This document shows positions 24,236-30,164 of a stretch of DNA of 30,164 nt, piece after piece. Source of the DNA: Candidatus Proelusimicrobium tauri (GTDB lineage: Bacteria > Elusimicrobiota > Elusimicrobia > Elusimicrobiales > Elusimicrobiaceae); contig DBYY01000010.1 of the NCBI GenBank assembly GCA_002311025.1, positions 153 through 30,316 on the forward strand. The letters run 5' to 3'. How positions within the stretch are numbered: the stretch's first letter is position 1; every line of letters starts with the position of its first letter. The notes beneath the pieces were generated by a model. That model was not told the origin of the DNA, made no database searches, and worked only from the letters and a program-made list of their open reading frames with translations. The translations under genes and the position numbers were made by a program.

Positions 24236-25588
24236 TTACTCGCCCAAGATTTCCTTAGGAGTATTGATAATTGCTTTCTTTAAGAAAGGTTTTTTGATAA
24301 GTTCTTTCTTTAAAGATTCATCTCTTAAAGAGTTTCTGTAAGAAATATCTTCAAAAGAATATTTAAAGTTTGTATGTATATCGTATGTACCGTTGCAAAT
24401 GGCTGCAACATCTTCGGCGAATACGATTTCTTCATCAGTCGGGATAACAAAAACTTTAACGGGGCTGTCTTTAGTGGAAATTAAACTTTCCGCATTTTTT
24501 GTCATAGCGGCAAAGTTTCTTTCCTTATCATAATGAACGCCCATATATTCAAGACCTTGAAGGGCTTTCTCTCTGTAAATAGGACCTCTTTCACCGACGC
24601 CGGCTGTCCAAACAATAGCGTCCACTCTGCCAAGAGCAGCGGCATATGCGCCGATATATTTTTTCATACGGTAGGCTTCCATTTCAATAGCAAGTTGGCA
24701 TCTTTCATCGCCTTTTTCGGCGGCAATTTCAATATCTCTTCTATCTTGATATTTTTCGGTAATACCTAAAACGCCAGATTTTTTATTTAAAATTTTGTAC
24801 ATTTCTGCGGGGGGAATATTTTCCCTTTCCATCATTTGGAAAGCGACGGAAGCGTCAAAATCTCCGCTTCTTGTTCCCATAATAAGACCTTCAAGAGGAG
24901 TCAGTCCCATAGAAGTATCATAAGATAAACCGTTTTTAACAGCGTTCATACTTGCGCCGTTGCCGATATGGCAGATAATCAAATTGCAGTCAAAAGGATT
25001 TTTGCCAAGTAAAGCAGCCGCTCTTTTTGCGTTGTATAAGAAAGATGTGCCGTGTGCACCATAGCGGCGCATTTGATATTTTTCATACCACTTATAAGGT
25101 AAAGCATACATATAAGTGTGTGGCGGCATTGCCTGGTGCCAAGCGGTATCGGCAATAACCACGTGTTTAATATTTGGCATTACGGAAAGACCTGCTTCCA
25201 TACCAAGAACATTTGCCGGATTATGAAGGGGGGCAAGTTGCGCAATTTCTTTAAGATAAGCGATAATTTCAGGGGTAATAATTTCAGATTTGGCAAGTTT
25301 ACCGCCGTGAACGACTCTGTGTCCGGCAGCACCGATAACGCTTACATCTTTAATAACACCGTGTTCTTTATCGGTTAAAGTATCAAGCACCCAAGAAATT
25401 GCCGTCTTAAAATCAGGGCAGGATGCAGTTTTTTCAAATTTTTCTTTGCCGGGTGCTTCTTGTGTGATTTGGGCATCATCATAACCCACGCGTTCAATAA
25501 GACCTACGGCAATATTTCTTTTATTTGTTTGGTCAAAAAGACTATATTTTACGGAAGAACTTCCGCAGTTAAGGCATAGTATTATCAT
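24236..25588 (-). CDS. ackA: Acetate kinase
   Basis: The 450-aa enzyme interconverts acetyl phosphate plus ADP with acetate plus ATP, the ATP-yielding last step of acetate fermentation. Signature segments are the N-terminal NCGSSSVKYSLFD, GHRVVHGG, VIADTAWHQAMPPHTYMYALP, YGAHGTSFLY, CHIGNGAS, GLTPLEGLIMGTRSGD and TAGVGERGP. It is longer than the usual 400 aa because of about 40 charged residues at the C terminus. GGAGA precedes the ATG. No phosphotransacetylase gene is adjacent. It is monocistronic, ending in a strong terminator. Confidence 0.97.
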   Translation of the reverse strand: MIILCLNCGSSSVKYSLFDQTNKRNIAVGLIERVGYDDAQITQEAPGKEKFEKTASCPDFKTAISWVLDTLTDKEHGVIKDVSVIGAAGHRVVHGGKLAKSEIITPEIIAYLKEIAQLAPLHNPANVLGMEAGLSVMPNIKHVVIADTAWHQAMPPHTYMYALPYKWYEKYQMRRYGAHGTSFLYNAKRAAALLGKNPFDCNLIICHIGNGASMNAVKNGLSYDTSMGLTPLEGLIMGTRSGDFDASVAFQMMERENIPPAEMYKILNKKSGVLGITEKYQDRRDIEIAAEKGDERCQLAIEMEAYRMKKYIGAYAAALGRVDAIVWTAGVGERGPIYREKALQGLEYMGVHYDKERNFAAMTKNAESLISTKDSPVKVFVIPTDEEIVFAEDVAAICNGTYDIHTNFKYSFEDISYRNSLRDESLKKELIKKPFLKKAIINTPKEILGE

Positions 25589-25666
25589 TTAATTTTCTCC
25601 AAAAAATTAAGTGTGTATCTTTATATATTTTACACAATTTTTAGTTCTCTTTAAAGTTATCCTTTT

Positions 25667-26308
25667 TTATAAAGGTTTTCTGTAAAAAGCCAAAATCTGT
25701 GCAAAAATCTTTATTTTTTCCGTCTTAAAAGTTTCTGTTTTACCTTTAAAATCTTTTAAGTTAGTTTCTTCGTTTTTGGCGTAAACTCTTTTAATAGTGT
25801 ATCCTTTTGGCGTTTTTATCAAATATAATTTACCATTTTGTGTTTGCTCGGCGGAAACGCAAATAACATACTCGCCTTCATTCGCCCAAGGGCAGGCCTC
25901 TTGTGTTAATACTTTAAGCGCGAAAGGTTGATAATTTGCCGCTTCAAGCATAATGGGTAAAAATTCTTCCGCTTGAGAATATAAAGGTAAATCAAAAAAA
26001 TCTTGTCCCGCTTCTCCTAGAACGGCAACTCTTTTTGCCGCCGGCAGAGATGAAAGTAATTCATAAACTTTTTTTTCTGTCAGTTTATAAGCACTGTCCT
26101 CCGCGCAATATAAGTCATCATCAAAATAAGATATTGGTTTTTTAAATACTTGGGATAATTTTGTGATATTTTTTCTATCCGGTTTAAAACGATTTTTTAC
26201 CCAGTGAGATATTACACTTGAATCTTTTAAACCAAGTTTTTTTGCAAGTTCAACTTTCGTCATAGCCGTAGTTTTTAATAACTGTTCTATTTTTTGCCCT
26301 AGATTCAT
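25667..26308 (-). CDS. Phage-type repressor, HTH plus S24-like domain lacking catalytic serine
   Basis: The 213-aa protein has an N-terminal HTH (residues about 15-55, MTKVELAKKLGLKDSSVISHW) and a C-terminal LexA/CI-like domain. A putative cleavage site Ala100-Gly101 lies in VAVLGEAGQDFF. The segment that should read V-x-G-D-S-M-x-P reads VLTQEACP, so the nucleophile Ser is Glu137; Lys173 (TIKRVY) of the usual dyad is kept. It probably cannot self-cleave in the usual way. The gene starts with a GGGGG-type Shine-Dalgarno and is divergent from the small gene at 26597. The palindromes between them are likely its operators. No integrase or phage structural gene is nearby. Confidence 0.85.
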   Translation of the reverse strand: MNLGQKIEQLLKTTAMTKVELAKKLGLKDSSVISHWVKNRFKPDRKNITKLSQVFKKPISYFDDDLYCAEDSAYKLTEKKVYELLSSLPAAKRVAVLGEAGQDFFDLPLYSQAEEFLPIMLEAANYQPFALKVLTQEACPWANEGEYVICVSAEQTQNGKLYLIKTPKGYTIKRVYAKNEETNLKDFKGKTETFKTEKIKIFAQILAFYRKPL

Positions 26309-26336
26309 AAGAGCCCCCTTTTAATGCCTATAAGTA

Positions 26337-26366
26337 AATATAAACAAATAAATAGAAAAATGTCAA
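26337..26366 (-). promoter_or_regulatory. Leftward promoter of the repressor gene
   Basis: Minus-strand TTGACA (26361-26366), 18-bp spacer, TATATT (26337-26342). It lies about 30 bases upstream of the repressor start. Confidence 0.65.
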
Positions 26367-26387
26367 ACTTTAAATTCGTCTGAAAAT

Positions 26388-26416
26388 TTGACAAATTGTT
26401 TTTAATTTGATACGAT
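26388..26416 (+). promoter_or_regulatory. Rightward promoter for structured RNA and 101-aa gene
   Basis: TTGACA (26388-26393), 17-bp spacer, TACGAT (26411-26416). The -10 sits wholly inside a perfect palindrome, so repressor binding should block it. Confidence 0.6.
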
Positions 26417-26448
26417 TGTATCAGATTTGATACAAAGCGTGTCAAATC
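26408..26448. promoter_or_regulatory. Two adjacent operator-like inverted repeats
   Basis: Operator 1: TGATAC-GATT-GTATCA (26408-26423), perfect 6-bp arms over the -10. Operator 2: GATTTGATAC and GTGTCAAATC (26424-26448), 10-bp arms with one mismatch and a 5-nt spacer, over the expected transcription start. Both share the half-site TGATAC/GTATCA. They are the obvious target of the divergent repressor; binding is inferred. Confidence 0.65.
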
Positions 26449-26463
26449 CGGTCTTTTAGACCG

Positions 26464-26574
26464 CACCTGCGGGTAAAGCAAATCTTTAGGTTTAACTTGA
26501 AGATTTGTGAGACGGCTCTCCCCACAATCCCAAAAGGATTAACGCCGCAAAAAAAGCGGCAAAACCCGCAGGTG
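26464..26574 (+). ncRNA. Candidate structured RNA closed by an 11-bp helix
   Basis: CACCTGCGGGT (26464-26474) is perfectly complementary to ACCCGCAGGTG (26564-26574). Between them are four further hairpins in series: CAAATCTT/AAGATTTG (26479-26507, 13-nt loop), GAGA/TCTC around CGGC (26509-26520), AATCC/GGATT around CAAAA (26526-26540) and GCCGC/GCGGC around seven A (26544-26560). About 72 of 111 bases pair without a mismatch. It lies about 40 bases after the rightward promoter and 22 before the ATG of the 101-aa gene, as a 5' UTR element or a processed RNA. I recognise no known riboswitch or leader family. The strand is inferred from the promoter and terminator. Confidence 0.6.
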
Positions 26575-26596
26575 AATTTTAATTAAGAGGTGCATT

Positions 26597-26902
26597 ATGA
26601 AGAGTGTTCGTTCTAATAAAAAACTTAAGTTATCAAGTAAGGGTAGTTGGGCGGAATTATATGGAATACTTTCCGATTTACTTACAAGACGTAGCGATTT
26701 ATTACCTTTTGTAAAGGAATTTAATTTGATTGATAAGGCCTTAAAGCAATACTTTATCGGTGTTAAAGAGTGCAATATAGGCAATTTTAAAGTTAAAGGA
26801 AAATGTGAAAATATTCAAACCTATAAACTACCTGCTTCTTTAAAACGAAAATATGCAATGACTACGAAACAATGGGTTATTGATATAGAAGAAAAGAAAT
26901 AA
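26597..26902 (+). CDS. Hypothetical 101-aa basic protein
   Basis: The ATG at 26597 follows AGAGG (26586-26590). The 101-aa product is lysine-rich at both ends, has an amphipathic middle (WAELYGILSDLLTRRSDLL) and two cysteines, and shows no signal peptide or membrane segment. I do not recognise a family. It is the only gene between the rightward, probably repressor-controlled promoter and the terminator at 27001, so it is a likely effector or partner of the structured RNA before it. Codon use looks like its neighbours. A small DNA- or RNA-binding protein or a toxin would fit the size and charge, but nothing in the sequence shows either. Confidence 0.75.
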   Translation: MKSVRSNKKLKLSSKGSWAELYGILSDLLTRRSDLLPFVKEFNLIDKALKQYFIGVKECNIGNFKVKGKCENIQTYKLPASLKRKYAMTTKQWVIDIEEKK

Positions 26903-27000
26903 AAAAATTTCCACATAAAGCGGTGCCAAAAACTAATCCTAAAGCTTCCACCATAAATCCTACTTCCTCCCAACATGCAACAAAACGCCCCGTGCGCCGC
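26903..27000 (+). other. G-poor, C-rich 3' untranslated region with CCTCC motifs
   Basis: After the 101-aa gene, 26926-26990 has only three G in 65 bases and little self-complementarity. It contains TTCCTCCC (26964-26971), whose CCTCC is the complement of the Shine-Dalgarno core; another CCTCC lies in the terminator stem (27004-27008). AATCCTA occurs twice (26935, 26956). The layout, unstructured C-rich stretch then terminator, resembles small RNAs that pair with ribosome binding sites. No convincing reading frame is present. Confidence 0.45.
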
Positions 27001-27033
27001 AAACCTCCTACTTTCATAGTAGGGGGTTTTTGT
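27001..27033 (+). terminator. Intrinsic terminator of the regulatory module
   Basis: AAACCTCCTACT (27001-27012) pairs with AGTAGGGGGTTT (27018-27029), 12 bp with one G-T pair and a 5-nt loop, followed by a T run. Confidence 0.9.
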
Positions 27034-27047
27034 TTATAAAAAACCCC

Positions 27048-27076
27048 TTGACAATATGCGAAAGTAAGTGTAATAT
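27048..27076 (+). promoter_or_regulatory. Promoter of cysteine-rich protein gene
   Basis: TTGACA (27048-27053), 17-bp spacer, TAATAT (27071-27076). AGGAG at 27105-27109 is the Shine-Dalgarno of the following gene. Confidence 0.7.
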
Positions 27077-27116
27077 ATAAATATAAGTATTAAATTATAC
27101 CTTTAGGAGAACCTTT

Positions 27117-28613
27117 ATGAAAAGAATATTTCTTTCTTTTGCGGCTTTAGTTTTAGTTTCTTTGTCCTACGGTCAAGCGGTTGAAATGGTAAAAGTCATA
27201 CCGACCAATCCTGCTGCCGTTGTTGATGAATTAAGAGTTTATGGCACTGGAAATACCGATGTATCATCAATACAATCTATGAATGTCGGTTTACCACTTG
27301 ATGAAGGAGCAAACAAACCTTTCCAAACGCAAAGTTTAAAAGTTAATCAATTGAATGTTGCAAGTGTCTATGCGGAAAGAGATTTATTTGTTAATAATCC
27401 TGCAATTAAATTTCAAAATATCTCGGTAGGAGATAATAATTCTGTCTATACAAAGATAAGTATATTTCCTGTTTTGCAAGCGGGTTTATTGAGAACAAAA
27501 ACTATTACCGGTCCTTCTGCCGCTAACAATTTGGAATTATTAGATAACAATGATACTAAAGTTTCAGGAGGAAATATCACGGTAGACAGCGCTGTTATTA
27601 CCTCTCCTTTTAAGAAAGGTAATGAAATCTTAAAGAAAAACATTTATCTTTTCGGGCAAGCTTTAACAGGTGATAATGAGGCAAAACAAGCAAAACAGCA
27701 TATTTATCAAACTTGGAGTGAAATTTCTGATTCTTCTACCACTGCTCCGACAGTAACTCCTCGTTGTAATGCTAATAATAGATTATGCTCTGTTACAAAA
27801 TGCGATGCTTGTGATAATGCCAGTAATTCCTTTTGTTACGATGTAAGAAGTAAAACTTTGCCTGCTGTTTATAATGCAAAAGGGGCAACTTATACAAAAG
27901 TAGGAACAATAAGACTTTATTGTAGACCTAATGATACTTTTGCAGAAACAGAATCCTTGCAAATAAGATTACAAAATTCTACTTGCGAACAATATATGAT
28001 TTATGCCTCTAAGAATGGGGGATATATGGAAGGATTTACCACAGGAAGTAATGCCTCTATTACCACAAATCCCTTATCTAATATCTTGATATCTAATGAT
28101 TTAGCAAATGTTTCAAAAGATGTTGGGGAAAAATGCTATATCAAGTGTGGATCTGTTACGGGTTGCACTTCTTCTCAAGCAGGGGAAAGTCTTATCCTAG
28201 TTGACGGAAACGGAGTTTCCGTAGCTTTTTCGGATTTTGCTAATAGCAATTTCTGCGCTAATGCTAAATATGGTCCTGATGATACTCCCAGATGGTCAGA
28301 GGGGTCCGGTTTAAGTTGCAGAGCAAATGAAAAAACTTTTGATGTCTATGCTCTTAGATGCCATCAAGGCAGCGGTACCAGATTAAGAGCAGCAAATACC
28401 TATTATCAACAAAGAAAAGTTATTTGCAAACAGTATTCCCATGTTAGAGCCGAATTTTCAGATGCCTATGATTCTCTCTCTACTTATTATGCAAAAGACT
28501 TTTTCTATCCTTCTTTTGTGATTTCTTTAAATAATCTATATGGTGATTTAACTGCTGTACAGGCTATAAGAGAAATGAGTTTTTCTAATCAGAATTCGGT
28601 TCAAGCCCATTAA
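27117..28613 (+). CDS. Exported cysteine-rich protein of unknown function
   Basis: The 498-aa protein begins with a Sec signal peptide (MKRIFLSFAALVLVSLSYG, probably cut before QAVEMV). The first 216 residues have no cysteine and look like beta-rich, Asn/Thr/Ser-rich secreted sequence. Residues 217-437 hold 14 cysteines, many spaced in pairs (RLCSVTKCDACD, EKCYIKCGSVTGC), an even number that suggests disulfides. The last 60 residues lack cysteine. I recognise no family. It has its own promoter and strong Shine-Dalgarno, and slyD begins six bases after its stop, so a prolyl isomerase is made with it. A surface or pilus-associated role is possible; nothing proves it. Confidence 0.85.
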   Translation: MKRIFLSFAALVLVSLSYGQAVEMVKVIPTNPAAVVDELRVYGTGNTDVSSIQSMNVGLPLDEGANKPFQTQSLKVNQLNVASVYAERDLFVNNPAIKFQNISVGDNNSVYTKISIFPVLQAGLLRTKTITGPSAANNLELLDNNDTKVSGGNITVDSAVITSPFKKGNEILKKNIYLFGQALTGDNEAKQAKQHIYQTWSEISDSSTTAPTVTPRCNANNRLCSVTKCDACDNASNSFCYDVRSKTLPAVYNAKGATYTKVGTIRLYCRPNDTFAETESLQIRLQNSTCEQYMIYASKNGGYMEGFTTGSNASITTNPLSNILISNDLANVSKDVGEKCYIKCGSVTGCTSSQAGESLILVDGNGVSVAFSDFANSNFCANAKYGPDDTPRWSEGSGLSCRANEKTFDVYALRCHQGSGTRLRAANTYYQQRKVICKQYSHVRAEFSDAYDSLSTYYAKDFFYPSFVISLNNLYGDLTAVQAIREMSFSNQNSVQAH

Positions 28614-28619
28614 ACAGAT

Positions 28620-29036
28620 ATGATAAAAAAAGGTTCAAAAGTTGCAATACATTATACTCTGACAGTTGACGGACAAATTGCAGATAGTTCTCAAGGCAGA
28701 GGCCCCCTTGAATATACACAAGGGGCAGGGCAAATAATTATAGGATTAGAAGAAGCCCTTGAAGGTCTTAAAGCAGGTGACAAGAAATCGGTAGATATCG
28801 AGGCAAAAAAAGCCTATGGGGAAGTTAACCCTGAAGCCAAAAGACGTGTACCTAAAACGGCTATTACCAATATAGAAACTTTAAAAGTCGGTGATATGGT
28901 AGGCGCAAGTGCAAACGGGCATACTTTCCGTGCTAAAATAAGTGAAATTACCGATACAGAGGTTGAACTTGATTTTAATCATCCTCTAGCCGGCAAACAG
29001 TTACATTTTGATGTAGAAATTGTAAGTGTAAATTAA
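28620..29036 (+). CDS. slyD: FKBP-type peptidyl-prolyl isomerase, SlyD family
   Basis: The 138-aa protein starts with the FKBP core (KKGSKVAIHYTLTVDGQIADSS, then GPLEYTQGAGQIIIGLEEAL and GLKAGDKKSVDI), followed by the insert-in-flap domain (YGEVNPEAKRRVPKTAI to VELDFNHPLAGKQLHF). NHPLAGK is the SlyD signature. The His/Cys-rich metal-binding tail of Escherichia coli SlyD is absent. It catalyses proline isomerisation and acts as a chaperone in the cytoplasm, since no signal peptide is present. It lies six bases after the cysteine-rich gene with no clear Shine-Dalgarno, so translational coupling is likely. Confidence 0.95.
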   Translation: MIKKGSKVAIHYTLTVDGQIADSSQGRGPLEYTQGAGQIIIGLEEALEGLKAGDKKSVDIEAKKAYGEVNPEAKRRVPKTAITNIETLKVGDMVGASANGHTFRAKISEITDTEVELDFNHPLAGKQLHFDVEIVSVN

Positions 29037-29055
29037 GATAATCTTTTAAAAAGAG

Positions 29056-29089
29056 AAAATCCGTAGGTTGTAAGACCTGCGGATTTTTA
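29056..29089 (+). terminator. Terminator after slyD
   Basis: AAAATCCGTAGGT (29056-29068) pairs with ACCTGCGGATTTT (29075-29087), 13 bp with one G-T pair, followed by T residues. Confidence 0.92.
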
Positions 29090-29168
29090 TTTGTTAAATT
29101 GTTTGATTTATCATAAAGGATAAGTATTTTATCTGTAATAGAAAATTTTCCGATTGCGTTGTGTTTTT

Positions 29169-30164
29169 TTATTCTTGCTTTTGTTTTGCTTTTATTTTGT
29201 GTATTAATTTCCCTTCTCGGACAACTTCATTTGCTTCTGTTAAATCTTGGAAGGAATTATTTACATTATTGCTACCTTTTTGTAAATCTGCTTGCATATT
29301 GTTAAATTTCTTTATATCAGAAGTGTATTTACGTGTTTCTTTGATTAAACTTTGAATTTCACTTTGTAATTTTTTTAATTCTTGTCCTTTTTGATTTAAA
29401 AATTTATTCAATTCTTTTTCTGCTATGTCCAATTCTTTGGTATTTTTTCTTTCTTCTGTCAGACGAATATAATTTTTCAGTAATCTATTGTATTCTTTCA
29501 TTACAGAGTCGTTTTGTATGGTCGTTATACGTTTAACTATGTTATTATATTTTTTCAAATCATTAACCATTTTTTGATAGTTTTTAGTTTGTATTTCTCC
29601 CAAAGATATCATAAAATTATTATTTTCTTTTAAAAGATTTTGAAAATTATGTATGGCTTTTTCATATTTAGGAGTTACCTTACCTATTTTATTTCCTCTT
29701 TCTGCGATTTTTATTGCTTCTTTAAAAATCTTATTATTTGTCCTTAAAACTGTTTTTTGAGCATTTAAATGGTCTATAAAGATTGTTTTATTAACATTAA
29801 CTATAGCACGGCCTTGTCTTAATGTTTCTAGGGCTTTTTGATATTTTGCAAATTCTGTGGTTTTCATAGTTTCCATTACAACTTTTACTGCTTTATTCAC
29901 TATTCTTTGTTCCAAAGATAAAAATCTTAATGATCTTGACATGCTTACGATGCTTGATAAGATGGATGGTAATTTTATAATACCTGCTCCTGCTAATACC
30001 ATCAAACAGATATCCGCCGCCATCAAGATATACGGCACCATGTTAAAGTTCGCTACATACGATTCCCTCTGCGCCCAAAATACTTCGTTTTGTAATGTAT
30101 ACGTGTCCGCTAACGTAGACATGTAATTCAATATCGTTTCGTTTCCTTCTACTTCGCGTGCTAC
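29169..30164 (-). CDS. Coiled-coil membrane protein, 5' end beyond window
   Basis: The minus-strand frame is open through the right edge, giving 331 codons; a TTG at 30129-30131 and an ATG at 30120-30122 are in frame but not needed as starts. Counting from the window edge, residues about 44-68 form a hydrophobic segment (VPYILMAADICLMVLAGAG) flanked by KLPSILSSI. The remaining 250 residues are charged, Lys/Glu/Asn-rich and predicted by eye as long coiled coil, ending KIKAKQKQE. I recognise no family. It may be the 3' part of another very large gene like the one at the left edge. It converges on slyD, whose terminator lies between them. Confidence 0.8.
   Translation of the reverse strand, partial: VAREVEGNETILNYMSTLADTYTLQNEVFWAQRESYVANFNMVPYILMAADICLMVLAGAGIIKLPSILSSIVSMSRSLRFLSLEQRIVNKAVKVVMETMKTTEFAKYQKALETLRQGRAIVNVNKTIFIDHLNAQKTVLRTNNKIFKEAIKIAERGNKIGKVTPKYEKAIHNFQNLLKENNNFMISLGEIQTKNYQKMVNDLKKYNNIVKRITTIQNDSVMKEYNRLLKNYIRLTEERKNTKELDIAEKELNKFLNQKGQELKKLQSEIQSLIKETRKYTSDIKKFNNMQADLQKGSNNVNNSFQDLTEANEVVREGKLIHKIKAKQKQE

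Noticed and set aside
26464..26574. Retron-like ncRNA (closing a1/a2 helix before a gene)
   Set aside because: The outer helix is suggestive, but there is no reverse transcriptase gene; the next gene encodes only 101 aa and no long msd hairpin is present.
26464..26574. Integron attC site or MITE
   Set aside because: No paired RYYYAAC/GTTRRRY boxes in the right arrangement, no target-site duplication and no integrase or transposase nearby.
25667..27033. Integrated prophage
   Set aside because: Only a repressor-like gene and one small gene are present; no integrase, terminase, structural or lysis genes and no att repeats were seen.
1..30164. CRISPR array, rRNA genes or insertion sequences
   Set aside because: No regularly spaced short repeats, rRNA signatures or transposase-like frames with terminal repeats were found on either strand.

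Overview
The window is AT-rich DNA from a Gram-negative-type bacterium. The combination of a giant multidomain reading frame with TPR, ankyrin and MFS modules, an rpsF-ssb-rpsR-rplI cluster, anaerobe-type acd-etfB-etfA genes, acetate kinase and yajQ best fits a gut-associated member of the Elusimicrobiota. That assignment is inference from gene content and style; no rRNA or phylogenetic marker comparison was possible.

Layout. (1) Positions 1-13476 (+) hold the 3' part of a giant gene, open through the left edge, giving at least 4491 codons. In order it shows a trypsin-like beta-barrel domain without catalytic residues, three tandem copies of an unrecognised domain, two TPR blocks each tied to a copy of one helical module, a caspase-fold (clan CD) segment with a His/Cys pair, ankyrin repeats, a RadC/JAMM-like metal motif, four degenerate receiver domains and a C-terminal MFS-like membrane region. 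(2) 13482-15290 is a ribosomal protein operon (rpsF, ssb, rpsR, rplI) with a clear promoter, an S6:S18-type leader and a terminator. (3) 15306-15932 is an exported dual-specificity phosphatase, convergent with a nucleoside transporter (15979-17220, minus). (4) 17332-24016 is a tightly packed co-directional run: yajQ, an exported TPR protein, acyl-CoA dehydrogenase, etfB, etfA, an unusual sigma-70 factor and apt, followed by tRNA-Arg(CCT). (5) 24236-25588 is acetate kinase (minus). (6) 25667-27033 looks like a compact regulatory module: an S24-type repressor lacking the catalytic serine is divergent from a promoter whose -10 lies inside a perfect palindrome. That promoter would drive a transcript with a compact multi-hairpin RNA closed by an 11-bp helix, an unrecognised 101-aa protein, a G-poor tail with anti-Shine-Dalgarno motifs and a strong terminator. 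(7) 27117-29036 is an exported cysteine-rich protein with slyD directly behind it. (8) 29169-30164 (minus) is a coiled-coil membrane protein open through the right edge.

Two things stand out: the giant protein, which combines remnants or relatives of three protease folds with scaffold repeats and a transporter-like anchor, and the repressor/structured-RNA/small-protein module, which matches no system I recognise. The metabolic genes suggest a fermenter making acetate, using Etf-coupled acyl-CoA chemistry and salvaging nucleosides and adenine.
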